DNA of 37,618 bases, from NCBI GenBank assembly GCA_039961635.1, contig JABRWB010000022.1:1-37618 (forward strand), in the 5' to 3' direction. The notes beneath the pieces are model-generated. The model searched no databases, was not told the DNA's origin, and saw nothing but the letters and a program-made list of their open reading frames with translations. The translations under genes and the position numbers were made by a program. Within the stretch, counting starts at the first letter, position 1; every line of letters starts with the position of its first letter. Origin of the DNA: a bacterium. GTDB taxonomy: Bacteria; 4484-113; JAGGVC01. Below, in pieces: positions 6,301 to 15,370 of the stretch.

Positions 6301-9028
6301 CTTGAACCTCCTTTTCCTTCTTCACTTTATTTCTGCAAAAGTAATCCGCCCAGCGCACAATTGTGGCCAGGTATTCGATCGGCTGCCTGCCGTCCGGTCC
6401 GCCTGAAACCGTTTCGCGGCCGCTTGCACCGGAAGGCAAAAACACAGCCGAAAATTCGCGGGCCAGCGCGCCATCCGAACCGGAATCGCCTTCTTTTCCC
6501 TTCATCCTGGACAAAGAATATTCAAGCAGCGGCTTCCACCGGCCCGGATTGAAAAACTCAGGCCGCTCGGCCTGTTCGAATTCCCGCAGGTATTTTCTTC
6601 CGCGCAGATATGCAACGGCGACCTTGCCCAGCATGCGGATAAGCCCTTGATCTTTAATTTTTGCGGATACTTCCACAAGCTCTGCACGCTTTTTCCTGAT
6701 CCAATTCCACTCGTTCCAGGTTGCGGTGAAGTCCAGGAAATCCATCCTGTCCTTGCGGACCGGTCGATCCTTCTTAAGCGACCGTTCGAATTCCCGGCCA
6801 AGGTTTTTCGCCGCGCTTTCGGCGTCTCCTGCCCATTCCGATGCAACCGAGATCGGGAATTTTCCGCCCGCAAGCGCGATACCCGCCGAAAGCCCGACAT
6901 CCGCGTTCCGGCCCGTCCAACTTCGGAAGCAATCGCGAATCCGCATCGCGAGTTCCGGCATGACAAACCACGGCCCCACCAGGAACGCGTCGTCTCCGCC
7001 GGAGTAAATCGTGAACACAAGGTCGCCTGCGCGAATTTCTTCCTCGCCGTACTTAAACCGAAATTCATCGAGTATTATCGGGAGCAGGCCGCTGAAAAAC
7101 CTGACCAAAGAAGCCGAAAGCGACATCATCCGGCCCATTGAATACGCTTGGCGCTCCCCGGTTTCCTCGATAAGCTTGGACTTTTCGAATTCGTCCAGTC
7201 CTTTTGCCATAAGCCAACCGAGGTTGTCTACGTCCATTCGCAGCACGCCGATTCTGCCGAAGCCGGTTGTCAAGCAAGCCGCGGCGTCAAGTTCGTCAAA
7301 GGTGATCGGCCGTCGCTCATTATCGCTTTCGTCTTCGTCCAAATTTCTTTTTTCCCAAAGATCTTTCCAGAATTGAAGGCCGCCGCCCGCCTTTCCTTTC
7401 CAGGTAGGCGAATTCGCGCCCGCGTAGTATCTCAATCCGTCGCAGCCGCCGCGAATCGAGTTCAATCCGAACGAAAGGATCGCAGCGTTATCGCGGCCGC
7501 TTCCCGCAAATATCCACTCATCCGCGCCGGGCACCTTGATGGCATGTCCCGATTGCTTTCCGTAAACGACAATTCTGTCGGCGGAAGCCAGTCTTCGTCC
7601 GAGCTCTTCGAGGTCGCGATCGAATTCGGTTTCTTCCTTTCGATCCATCTCCCAAAACCTCGGATCGACAGCCTCGAAAAATCCGGCCTCCGCAGGCGGC
7701 CGCGACGATGCGCGCGGCAGTTCCTCGTCAAGCAATTTTTGAAGCTTCTTTCCGAATCCTTTGCTCATCAAGTCGGCTTGGGAAATCGGCAGACTCGCAA
7801 GCCTCAACGAAAGCGGGCAATCCGCTCCGGCGATTTCAGCTAATTCGTTGTTGGCGTTTCTTAGGAATTCTCCGATTTTTTCGACGCTGTCCTCAATATT
7901 CGGCAGCAATAAAAGGAATTTGCCGCCCGTCGCATATATCCGGCACGCTTTCGGCATGCCAAATTCCGCAGCCAGATTCGCGGCGAGCCTGTCCGCCCAT
8001 ACATCCACGAGAAAGCTTCTCGCCTTGAGTTGCCGCGATGCGCCCTTTGCCTCGATATCGGTGATGAACTTCTGTATCCCGGCCAAATCTCCGAGCGCTA
8101 TTCTGAAAAGCGCGCCGCCGCAACGTTCTTTTTCGATTTCACCGCACGGCCCGCCATTCCATTCGCGATTTTCCTTAAAACACTTTTCCGCTTCCTTTGC
8201 CAGATGCCCAAGCGCCGCGTCGCTTCCGAACAGCTCATCGAAATCACCGTCGCCGTCTTTGAAAAGCGCGCCAATCGCCGCCGCGATTATCGCCACCGCT
8301 TTCGAGTGATCAGCAAGGCTGATGTCGGAAAACGCGTTCGTGGCCGAGGGAACCGTCCATCCGTACCATTCCAGAAGCGCCGACGCTTTTTCAAGCGCGG
8401 CTTCCCTGTCATCGTTCCACTTGACGTCCTTCGACTCTTTTAACAAGCCCTCCCAAAGTTTTTGATATCCGGCCTGATTCACGTTGGTTTTGGACGGCGA
8501 TGTAAGCGCATCCAATTTGACGCCCTCGAATCCCGCGCACAGCGGCAGCACGGCTTCGTCGCCCGCTTTGATTGCGTTGTCCTTCAGCCTCAAAAGCGAC
8601 AGTACCGACACGAGCGCGCGCTCGCGCATTTGCTTGATATAGTCCGGCTGGGAATCGTCACAGTCTTTAATGCGATCCGCGGCGCTCGCAAGCCTGTCCG
8701 CGCGCGCGAGAATCCATTGCTCGAATGTCGAGGGTATGTGATGACCGAGCGCGATCCCCTCCACCCCTTTCCAACTCGCGCTTTTTCCAAGCCCGGATTC
8801 CAAAAGAAACTGGCCCGTATAAAGAACGTGGAAACGCGAAAAGCGGTTGTCGGAACTTGGTAGATACAGGGTTTGATATCCCGATGAAAGCACTTCGGGT
8901 GAAAGCCCTTTTTTATGCTCGCAAGCTCTTTGTCCGATTTTTCCCAAATCGTGAACGAGTCCGGCCATGCACAGCTTATGGCTGCGCGTCGGCAAATTCC
9001 GTCCAGCCGAGTCCACTTCCCCTTGCAT
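6287..9028 (-). CDS. cas10: Cas10 (Csm1), HD nuclease and cyclic oligoadenylate synthase
   Basis: A 913-residue large subunit of the Csm complex. When the complex binds target RNA, the HD domain cuts single-stranded DNA and the Palm domain turns ATP into cyclic oligoadenylates. The HD motif is VHDLGKIG (H26, D27), backed by GHH at 95-97 and the helix ADRLA at 110-114. The first Palm strand shows ATGGKFLLLLPN. The second Palm domain has SGGDDAFL, with GGDD at 677-680, so both activities look intact. I start at ATG 9028, which has AGGAG seven bases upstream; a TTG 39 nt further up would add 13 residues without a ribosome site. It is the first gene of the operon, about 70 nt downstream of a good promoter. 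It overlaps csm2 by 14 nt. Confidence 0.95.
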   Translation of the reverse strand: MQGEVDSAGRNLPTRSHKLCMAGLVHDLGKIGQRACEHKKGLSPEVLSSGYQTLYLPSSDNRFSRFHVLYTGQFLLESGLGKSASWKGVEGIALGHHIPSTFEQWILARADRLASAADRIKDCDDSQPDYIKQMRERALVSVLSLLRLKDNAIKAGDEAVLPLCAGFEGVKLDALTSPSKTNVNQAGYQKLWEGLLKESKDVKWNDDREAALEKASALLEWYGWTVPSATNAFSDISLADHSKAVAIIAAAIGALFKDGDGDFDELFGSDAALGHLAKEAEKCFKENREWNGGPCGEIEKERCGGALFRIALGDLAGIQKFITDIEAKGASRQLKARSFLVDVWADRLAANLAAEFGMPKACRIYATGGKFLLLLPNIEDSVEKIGEFLRNANNELAEIAGADCPLSLRLASLPISQADLMSKGFGKKLQKLLDEELPRASSRPPAEAGFFEAVDPRFWEMDRKEETEFDRDLEELGRRLASADRIVVYGKQSGHAIKVPGADEWIFAGSGRDNAAILSFGLNSIRGGCDGLRYYAGANSPTWKGKAGGGLQFWKDLWEKRNLDEDESDNERRPITFDELDAAACLTTGFGRIGVLRMDVDNLGWLMAKGLDEFEKSKLIEETGERQAYSMGRMMSLSASLVRFFSGLLPIILDEFRFKYGEEEIRAGDLVFTIYSGGDDAFLVGPWFVMPELAMRIRDCFRSWTGRNADVGLSAGIALAGGKFPISVASEWAGDAESAAKNLGREFERSLKKDRPVRKDRMDFLDFTATWNEWNWIRKKRAELVEVSAKIKDQGLIRMLGKVAVAYLRGRKYLREFEQAERPEFFNPGRWKPLLEYSLSRMKGKEGDSGSDGALAREFSAVFLPSGASGRETVSGGPDGRQPIEYLATIVRWADYFCRNKVKKEKEVQDVAG

Positions 9029-9103
9029 GTGCCTTCTCCTCAAATGAACCAAAGGCCATTTTCCCAATTACTCGGGTGAAGCCCATTGGACAGCCCGGAT
9101 GAC

Positions 9104-9132
9104 AAACTAGCGCTTTTTTACAACCTTGTCAA
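9104..9132 (-). promoter_or_regulatory. Sigma-70-type promoter of the csm operon
   Basis: Read on the minus strand, TTGACA (9127-9132) is followed after exactly 17 nt by TAGTTT (9104-9109). Transcription should start near 9097, giving a leader of about 70 nt before the cas10 ATG. The -35 box is perfect, unlike most housekeeping promoters in this window. Confidence 0.65.
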
Positions 9133-9292
9133 CACATTCAAAAACAAGTTCAATGCATTGCGCTTTCAAGCGGCTTGCGACATTCGCTTTTCTTTGAAAG
9201 TGAAATATTGAACGTACGGCTGACGCAACAATTCAAGTTTCGGCAGGTCGCGGCGCGATTTTCTCCAAAGAGCTTGAATATTTGGAATTAAA

Positions 9293-9310
9293 GCCCCTCG
9301 GTTGAGGCGC
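9293..9310 (-). terminator. Possible weak terminator after the last ASST-like gene
   Basis: GCGCCTC/GAGGGGC arms (one mismatch, 4-nt loop) are followed on the minus strand by CTTTAATT. The T-tract is poor. It lies between the stop of the ASST-like gene and the csm promoter, where a terminator would be expected. A second stem, GCCGCC/GGCGGC at 9351-9371, has no T-tract. Confidence 0.3.
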
Positions 9311-9380
9311 GTTAATTTTCGTCGGAAATATCGCAATCCAAAGTAACGCAGCCGCCGATTTCCTTGGCGGCCGAATGCGG

Positions 9381-12182
9381 TCAGCTTCCCAGGGCGGAAA
9401 GCCCCGGATAGTCCGGGGTGTACCTTATCGCCTTGAAAAGATCGAACGGCTCGCCCGCCTGCCACCTGCAATCGAACTCCCACGTTGTTTCGCCCATCGG
9501 GTTGACTTCAAAAATCCGGTTCTGAAGCGCGCTGCATATCAGCGTGTTCCCTCCGGGAAGCCTTTGCGCACTGCCCATGAATTGCGAATGAAAATCCCCG
9601 AGCGGATTGGATAAATACTGCCAAGCCGGTTCCGCCGGCCCGTAAACTCCGTCCGTCAAATAGTAGCTTCCGTCGGGATTCAGCGGCGTTGCGAGCTGGA
9701 CGACCGACGAAAACGACTCCCCGCCCAGCGTTCCCGCGTTGTTGTTGAACACGAGCAAATTTCCTGCCCCGTCGAGACCGTCTTCGATCCAGTACGGATT
9801 GTGCTGACCGAACAGCCTTTGACTGCCCGGCCCGCCCGCGCGGTAGTTCTGCGGATTTCCCCACCGGTAAAGTATGTCTCCGCCCCGGCCGTATCTTCCG
9901 CCCGTGTGCCCGGCGGCCTCTTCCATCGTGGTTGAGTGGTCTATCACCCAGATTTCGCTCAAGTCGCGAGGGCTTACCGCGATTTGGTCAAGCTCCGCGT
10001 TGTACGACACCGTGTTTATGTGCGTCCAGTCGAGCGTGCAATCCAGCCTTAAGTTGAAATCGATCAACTCGGGATGCTCCGCGGGATTTCCATAGTTGGC
10101 CTTCGAAGGATCGTAGTCCTGAACGAGATGATCCCATGCTTTCCATTCCCAGACGACCTCCCCGCCGTCGGGAAGTACGGGTTCTATTTCGACTATCGAA
10201 TCCACCCACATTCCGTACTGGGATATACCGGCGGGATTCCTTCCCGCGTCAACCGCATCCTGCCGGGAGTACGCGTTCCAGACTATCAAAAGCACGTTCC
10301 CGTTGGGCAGCCTTTCGAATTGATGATGGCAGCATCGCTCCCAGTCGTAAAGCTCGTACGACCAAACCAGGTTTCCGTCCCAGTCGTACTCCTCGATTCT
10401 TCCGGCCTTGCCCATCCCGTTGAACCAAAAACCGCCCACGTATCCAAGCCGAAGCAAATGGCCGGTTTCCTCAAGCTCCGCTGAAAGCCCCGGATAGTAA
10501 TTGCTGTCCCATGTGTGGACGGGATTTCCATCCATATCGATCAAATACGTTCTCTTTTCGCCGAGCGGCGCGACCAAAGTGTATCCGTCCGCGGATTCGG
10601 GAATTACCGACACGACGAAATTGTGCAACGACGAGCCGCAATGATTTTCGACCAAAAGGCTCGCAGCGTAATCGCCGGGCGCGTCCGTCAGCCGGACGGA
10701 CGGCTGTGCGCTGTCAGCCGAGTCGGGGATTCCCGCTTCCCCGAAATTCCAGGTATAGTCGAACGGCGCATCGCCCTCCACTTCCGCGGCGAACACGAGG
10801 ATTTGACCGGCCATTCCCAAAGAGGGAGAAACCGACAGGATTTCAGGAACCGCACCGACGCCCACCGAAAACTCGAACTCGGTGCTTCCACAATCGTTAA
10901 AAACCGTCACACTCGCGGGATAATCGCCGGGGACGGCCGTAAGGGTCACCAGCGGACGCTCTTCGTCGGAGGTATCGGGCGTTGCAGCGTCTCCGAAATT
11001 CCAGAAATATGTGAACGGCCCGGCGCCTTCCACCTCCGCGGTGAATCGAACATCCTCGCCGGGCGCGCCTCCACGCGGATTTACGCGCGACAGAGCCGGC
11101 GCGGCTTTTACTTCAAGAAACCATGCGAACGTGTCGCTAGAGTAGTTGTTCGAAACCGTCACGCTCGCCTCGTACACGCCGGGCGCGGTCGAAAGAACCA
11201 CAACCGGCGCCGCATCCGTCGAAGTGGCCGGTTGCGCTCCCCCCCCGAAATCCCATTCGTACGTGAACGGTCCCGCGCCGGCGGTCAGCTCCGCTTCGAA
11301 CCGCACCTCCGTTCCCGGCAGGCCGCAAAGCGGAGACACGCCGGCGATCGAGGGGCCGTCCCTTCCCCCCAGATGGAAAGGCGCGCTCGATGTAAATTCG
11401 CATGCCCCGTCGGCGTCCCTCAACCCGAAGTAATACTCTCCCGAAGGAAGACCATGGCCGCCCGGGGAGATCTCGACACCTGTCCAGCCGTAATGCGAAC
11501 TGGATTGGTCGAGATTCATGACGAGCGGGAGCTCGGACTCATCCGCGGGATCAAACGACGCGGTTCCGAAGTAAAGAGCCGCCGTTTCCCATTTTTCTTC
11601 CTGCCAGGAATAAAACGGGGGAACATCGTAAATCCCGAATTGAATTTTGTACCTGGCGCCGAAATTGAGTGCGATGGTGGTCACGTCTCCCACGCCGATT
11701 TCGCCCGAGCCGTCGCCGTCAATGAATTTTTCCACGATGTCGCCTTCGCCGTCGGTGACCGACCGCATAAATCGAAGAGCGACAGGAGTTATGTCGGAAA
11801 CGGAAACCTCCCCGTCAAGGTTGTAGTCGCCGGGCAGAAAATAGCGCCACGAAACGGAATAAGTTCCATCCCCGTTGGAAACCGATTCAAGCATCAGAGG
11901 CGGGGACTGCGGCGGCAGCTGCGAAGAAGTTCTGCCGTTCGCGATTTCGCCCAATTCCGATAAGAGCCTTTTGGAAAGCAGGGAAAAAACCTTCGGATCG
12001 GCGCCGTCTGGAACAGCCATCCGGGACAGCTCCGTTTGCGCAACCCGGAAATGATTTCCCGCGTCCGCCGCGGCGCTTCGGCCCGGGCTCAATCCATCCG
12101 CCTTGCAACCGGCGAGCAACACCGCCAACGCCAACAGCGAAAGCGCCCCGTTGCACCGAATTCGAATCGCCCCAACCGCCAT
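9381..12182 (-). CDS. Lipoprotein with dockerin-like pair, three PKD-like repeats and ASST-type domain (paralogue A)
   Basis: A 933-residue exported lipoprotein. The lipobox VLLAGC puts the lipidated Cys at residue 26 when ATG 12182 is used; ATG 12239 would add 19 residues. Neither start has a clear ribosome site. Residues about 118-176 hold two calcium-loop repeats of dockerin type (DYNLDGEVSVSD and DGDGSGEIGVGD). Three PKD-like units follow at about 279-360, 362-443 and 444-527, each with a Y-x-W-[DN]-F-G core. Residues 531-933 match an arylsulfotransferase (ASST)-like propeller: LIDMDGNPVHTW, HH at 619-620 followed by LPNGN, DWTHIN, DHSTT and QHNPYW. Known ASSTs move sulfate between phenols through a catalytic His; whether this one does is unknown. 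A G8 tract lies in PKD1. It is the most diverged of the four copies. Confidence 0.85.
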   Translation of the reverse strand: MAVGAIRIRCNGALSLLALAVLLAGCKADGLSPGRSAAADAGNHFRVAQTELSRMAVPDGADPKVFSLLSKRLLSELGEIANGRTSSQLPPQSPPLMLESVSNGDGTYSVSWRYFLPGDYNLDGEVSVSDITPVALRFMRSVTDGEGDIVEKFIDGDGSGEIGVGDVTTIALNFGARYKIQFGIYDVPPFYSWQEEKWETAALYFGTASFDPADESELPLVMNLDQSSSHYGWTGVEISPGGHGLPSGEYYFGLRDADGACEFTSSAPFHLGGRDGPSIAGVSPLCGLPGTEVRFEAELTAGAGPFTYEWDFGGGAQPATSTDAAPVVVLSTAPGVYEASVTVSNNYSSDTFAWFLEVKAAPALSRVNPRGGAPGEDVRFTAEVEGAGPFTYFWNFGDAATPDTSDEERPLVTLTAVPGDYPASVTVFNDCGSTEFEFSVGVGAVPEILSVSPSLGMAGQILVFAAEVEGDAPFDYTWNFGEAGIPDSADSAQPSVRLTDAPGDYAASLLVENHCGSSLHNFVVSVIPESADGYTLVAPLGEKRTYLIDMDGNPVHTWDSNYYPGLSAELEETGHLLRLGYVGGFWFNGMGKAGRIEEYDWDGNLVWSYELYDWERCCHHQFERLPNGNVLLIVWNAYSRQDAVDAGRNPAGISQYGMWVDSIVEIEPVLPDGGEVVWEWKAWDHLVQDYDPSKANYGNPAEHPELIDFNLRLDCTLDWTHINTVSYNAELDQIAVSPRDLSEIWVIDHSTTMEEAAGHTGGRYGRGGDILYRWGNPQNYRAGGPGSQRLFGQHNPYWIEDGLDGAGNLLVFNNNAGTLGGESFSSVVQLATPLNPDGSYYLTDGVYGPAEPAWQYLSNPLGDFHSQFMGSAQRLPGGNTLICSALQNRIFEVNPMGETTWEFDCRWQAGEPFDLFKAIRYTPDYPGLSALGS

Positions 12183-12277
12183 CAAATTCGAACCATCTAT
12201 CGCGCGGCTGCAGGAACGCCGCACGCGGACTTTCTCCATCCGGACGAATACCCCGCCGCGCCCGGATGCATGGGATG

Positions 12278-12309
12278 TTTATACCTCAAAACCCCAAAAA
12301 AATATTCAA
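12278..12309 (-). promoter_or_regulatory. Possible promoter of paralogue A
   Basis: On the minus strand TATAAA (12278-12283, preceded by GG) is the -10 candidate. TTGAAT (12304-12309) lies 20 nt upstream, which is too far for an ideal -35. Transcription would start near 12272, upstream of both candidate ATGs. Confidence 0.35.
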
Positions 12310-12409
12310 GTTCCCAATGAGCCCCGCATGGACTCGGCCGCCCCGCGCGCGGCCCGCCCGAAATCCGCCCAAGCCGCGGCACCGCCGCACACCCGGCCTT
12401 AGCCGTCGG

Positions 12410-15220
12410 TCACTGCTCCAGCCGGGCAAGGCCCGGAAAGTCCGGCGTGTACCTGAACGCCTTGAAGATGAATCCCGGGCTGCCCGACGGGAACTGGTTG
12501 TCGTATTCCCAGACGATTTCGCCGTCCATCGTAGCTTCGAACAGCCACCTCTGCAGTGAACTGGTCACAAGAGTGTTGCCTCCCGGCAGTCTCTGCGCGC
12601 TGGACATCAGCTGGCTGTAAAAAAGATTGGGCGGATCGGAGATGAACTCCCAGGTTGGCTCGCTCGGTCCGTAGAATCCGTCGGTCATGTAGTAACTGCC
12701 GTCCGGATTAAGCGGCGTCGTTATTTGTACAACGGAAGAGTAAGGTTGGCCGTCGAACGAACCCGGCTGATTGTTCAGAATCAGAATGTCGCCTTCGCCT
12801 TCCAGGCCGTCGGGAATCCAGTAGGGATCGTGCTGATAAAAAAGCTTGTGATCTTCTGCGGCGCCCTTTTTGTAGGATGCCGGGTTTCCCCAGCGGTAAA
12901 TCAGGTCGCCGCCCCTGCCGTACCGCCCGCCGGTGTGGCCGGCCGCTTCTTCGGTAGTGGTCGAATGGTCTATGACCCAGATTTCGCTGATCGAATGCGG
13001 GCTGATCACGATTTGGTCCAAGTCCTCGTTGTACGCCACCGCATTCACGTGAGTCCAGTCAAGCGGCGAGCCGGGGCTTAGATTTATGTCAATCAGCTCC
13101 GGATGTTCGGCGGGATCTCCGAAGTTGTTCTTGGTGTCGTCGTAGTCCTGGATCAGATGATCCCACACGTACCATTCCCAGACGATCTCGCCGCCGGAGG
13201 TTCCGACGGGCTCGATCTCGGCGATCGAGTCCGCCCAGAATCCGCGCATGCTGGTATATGAAGGATTTCTGCCATGTTCTATCGCCTCGTCGCGCGTGTA
13301 CAGGTTCCATACGATCAACAGAATGTTGCCGTTGGGCATCAGCTCGAAGTCGTGATGGCAGCACTGGGTCGAGCTGCTAAGCTCGTAGTACCATACCAGA
13401 TTTCCGTCCCAGTCGCGCTTTTCGATCCTGCCGGCGCTCCCCCCCCCGTTGAAAGTTGGATTGTTTATGTTGCATAGCCGGTACATGTATCCGTCCGCGG
13501 ACAGCTCCACCGCGGCTCCCGGATAGTAGTCCGCCGTCCAATCGTGGACAACGTTCCCGTCCATGTCTATAAGGTACGTTTTATTGTCGTTCATCGGCGA
13601 AAACAGCGTGAATCCTTCGCTTCCGAGCGGAATCACTTTCAGCGTGAAATCGTAACTGAAGCTGCCGATGTTGTTGGAAACGGTCAGGTTCGCAGCGTAA
13701 TCGCCGGGCAAATCGCCGAAAGTCACTTGCGGGTTTTCATCGGCGCTGGAATTTGGAACCGCCCCCCCCCCGAAATTCCAGGAGAACGCAAAAGGAGGGT
13801 CGCCGGAAACGTCCGCCGAAAGCGCGCCGGGTAGCCCCGACATCCCGATTAGAGGGCTTACGCCTGTGACCACCGGAGGATCGCCCACGCCCAGAATCCA
13901 TTCATATGTGTCGCTTCCGTACACGTTGGTCACCGTCAGGCTCGCAAAGTAGCTTCCTTTTGCGTCGGCAAGGCTGACCGTGGGGCTTTGAGCATCCGAA
14001 AGAGCCGGGGTCGCCCCGCCTCCGAAATCCCACGAGTACGTGAACGGCTGCTCTCCCGCGACTTCCGCCGAAAACGTCACCGGCTGGCCCGGCGTTCCGC
14101 CTATCGGAGAGACAGAATTGATAACCGGAACTTCGCCGACCGTAAGTTCCCATTCGAATGTGTCGCTCCCGTAGGCGTTGGAAATCGTCACGCTAGCTTG
14201 ATATGCGCCCTTGGCCGCCGCGAGCGTCACTATCGGGCTTTGCTCTTCTGAATGATCGGGATTTGCGCCGCCGCCGAAATTCCAACTGTAACTGAGCGGC
14301 TCGGCGCCCGAAAGCAGATCGGCGTAGAATTGAACCTGCAAGCCCGGCGAGCCGCTGGTCGGGCTCACGGCCGCGATTTCCGGATCGTCCCTCCCGGTCA
14401 GGCTGAACTTGTCGAAAGACACGAATTTGCACGGGTCGCTTAAATCCCGGACTCCGAAATAGTAATCGCCGGATGTCAGCGCCGCTGCGTCGATATCGAA
14501 ATCAAGGCTCAACCAGCCGTATTTCGGATTGGCGGGATCCAGGTTGACGGCGGGCTTCACAGTCCCGGGAGAATCCGATATCAACGCGGCGGTAACGATT
14601 GCCGCGGCTTTTTCCTGCCAGTTCGAAAGCGTCCACGCCGAGCTGGGCAATTCCTCGAAAATTGCGGCAACAACGTGATATGAAGCAAGGTAATTAAGGG
14701 CGATCGGGGTGATGTCGCTCACTCCGATTTCGCCGGACAGATCTCCGTCAATGAACCGCTGGACGTTGTCCGCATTGCCGTCGGAAACTGACTGAAGGTA
14801 GTTGAGCGCAATTGGAGTGATGTCGGCAACCGACACTTCCCCGTCAAGGTTGTAGTCGCCTTGGTGGTAGTATTTCCACGCGAAGTTTCCAATTCCGTCT
14901 CCCAAATCGGTGAAGACCAGGAAAAGGGGCGGGCTTGCGGGGGCGGCCTGCGACGGCAGACGGCCCTCTTCCCTCGCTCGTATTTCCTCCACCAGCTTGT
15001 CCGCCAGCAGCTTGAAGACCTTCGGGTCGACGCCGTCCGGCGGCTCGTAAGCCGAAAGGTCGTGAAGCACGGCGTCGGAAAGCGAAACCTCGGCCTGCGG
15101 CGTCAGCCCCCCGCCTCCGCTCGCGCCGCCGCGGAAATTGCGGGAGCATGCGGAGAGCGAAACGGCGGCGAGAAGAACAATCAAAACAGACAAAATTATT
15201 GAAGAATTAAAGCGGATCAT
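12410..15220 (-). CDS. Lipoprotein with dockerin-like pair, three PKD-like repeats and ASST-type domain (paralogue B)
   Basis: A 936-residue lipoprotein. ATG 15220 has GGAG seven bases upstream. The signal ends in lipobox SLSAC (C25). The dockerin-like pair spans 121-177, with loops beginning D122 and D158. A small beta domain at about 180-275 ends in YYFGVRD. The PKD-like units are at about 280-362, 366-447 and 448-530. The ASST-like domain is 535-936, with H622-H623 before LMPNGN, DWTHVN (H724), IDHSTT (H752), GHTGGRYGRGGD and QHDPYW (H797). These conserved His residues probably line the active site by analogy with ASST families. G10 and G9 tracts lie in PKD3 and early in the ASST domain. 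It has its own promoter, so it can be expressed apart from copies C and D. Confidence 0.87.
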   Translation of the reverse strand: MIRFNSSIILSVLIVLLAAVSLSACSRNFRGGASGGGGLTPQAEVSLSDAVLHDLSAYEPPDGVDPKVFKLLADKLVEEIRAREEGRLPSQAAPASPPLFLVFTDLGDGIGNFAWKYYHQGDYNLDGEVSVADITPIALNYLQSVSDGNADNVQRFIDGDLSGEIGVSDITPIALNYLASYHVVAAIFEELPSSAWTLSNWQEKAAAIVTAALISDSPGTVKPAVNLDPANPKYGWLSLDFDIDAAALTSGDYYFGVRDLSDPCKFVSFDKFSLTGRDDPEIAAVSPTSGSPGLQVQFYADLLSGAEPLSYSWNFGGGANPDHSEEQSPIVTLAAAKGAYQASVTISNAYGSDTFEWELTVGEVPVINSVSPIGGTPGQPVTFSAEVAGEQPFTYSWDFGGGATPALSDAQSPTVSLADAKGSYFASLTVTNVYGSDTYEWILGVGDPPVVTGVSPLIGMSGLPGALSADVSGDPPFAFSWNFGGGAVPNSSADENPQVTFGDLPGDYAANLTVSNNIGSFSYDFTLKVIPLGSEGFTLFSPMNDNKTYLIDMDGNVVHDWTADYYPGAAVELSADGYMYRLCNINNPTFNGGGSAGRIEKRDWDGNLVWYYELSSSTQCCHHDFELMPNGNILLIVWNLYTRDEAIEHGRNPSYTSMRGFWADSIAEIEPVGTSGGEIVWEWYVWDHLIQDYDDTKNNFGDPAEHPELIDINLSPGSPLDWTHVNAVAYNEDLDQIVISPHSISEIWVIDHSTTTEEAAGHTGGRYGRGGDLIYRWGNPASYKKGAAEDHKLFYQHDPYWIPDGLEGEGDILILNNQPGSFDGQPYSSVVQITTPLNPDGSYYMTDGFYGPSEPTWEFISDPPNLFYSQLMSSAQRLPGGNTLVTSSLQRWLFEATMDGEIVWEYDNQFPSGSPGFIFKAFRYTPDFPGLARLEQ

Positions 15221-15266
15221 GGCACAACTCCAAAAATCAAACGACGATTAAAAATGATGGAATAAT

Positions 15267-15295
15267 ATTGTATCGAAACCGGAATGAAATTTCAA
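15267..15295 (-). promoter_or_regulatory. Sigma-70-type promoter of paralogue B
   Basis: On the minus strand TTGAAA (15290-15295), a 17-nt spacer and TACAAT (15267-15272) form a near-consensus promoter. Transcription should start about 40 nt before the paralogue B ATG at 15220, and the leader carries its GGAG site. Confidence 0.7.
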
Positions 15296-15370
15296 CGCCG
15301 CGCATCCGCACGGAAGCAAGGCCGGATCCGGCCCGTTCCGATGATTCCCCCGAATGTACGACGGTTAATT

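Larger units (their letters stand above)
9029..9380. other. Intergenic region between the csm operon and the ASST-like cluster
   Basis: This AT-richer stretch of about 350 nt holds the csm promoter (9104-9132), a stem-loop at 9293-9310 and a second short stem at 9351-9371. I see no array of repeats, no tRNA and no convincing gene. A minus-strand open frame crossing it is a continuation of a shadow frame of the upstream gene. Confidence 0.6.

Noticed and set aside
10515-11963. Long plus-strand open frame of 482 codons inside ASST-type paralogue A
   Set aside because: It is the antisense of a well-supported lipoprotein gene with clear domains. Its Arg/His-rich composition and lack of any motif are typical of a GC-rich shadow frame.
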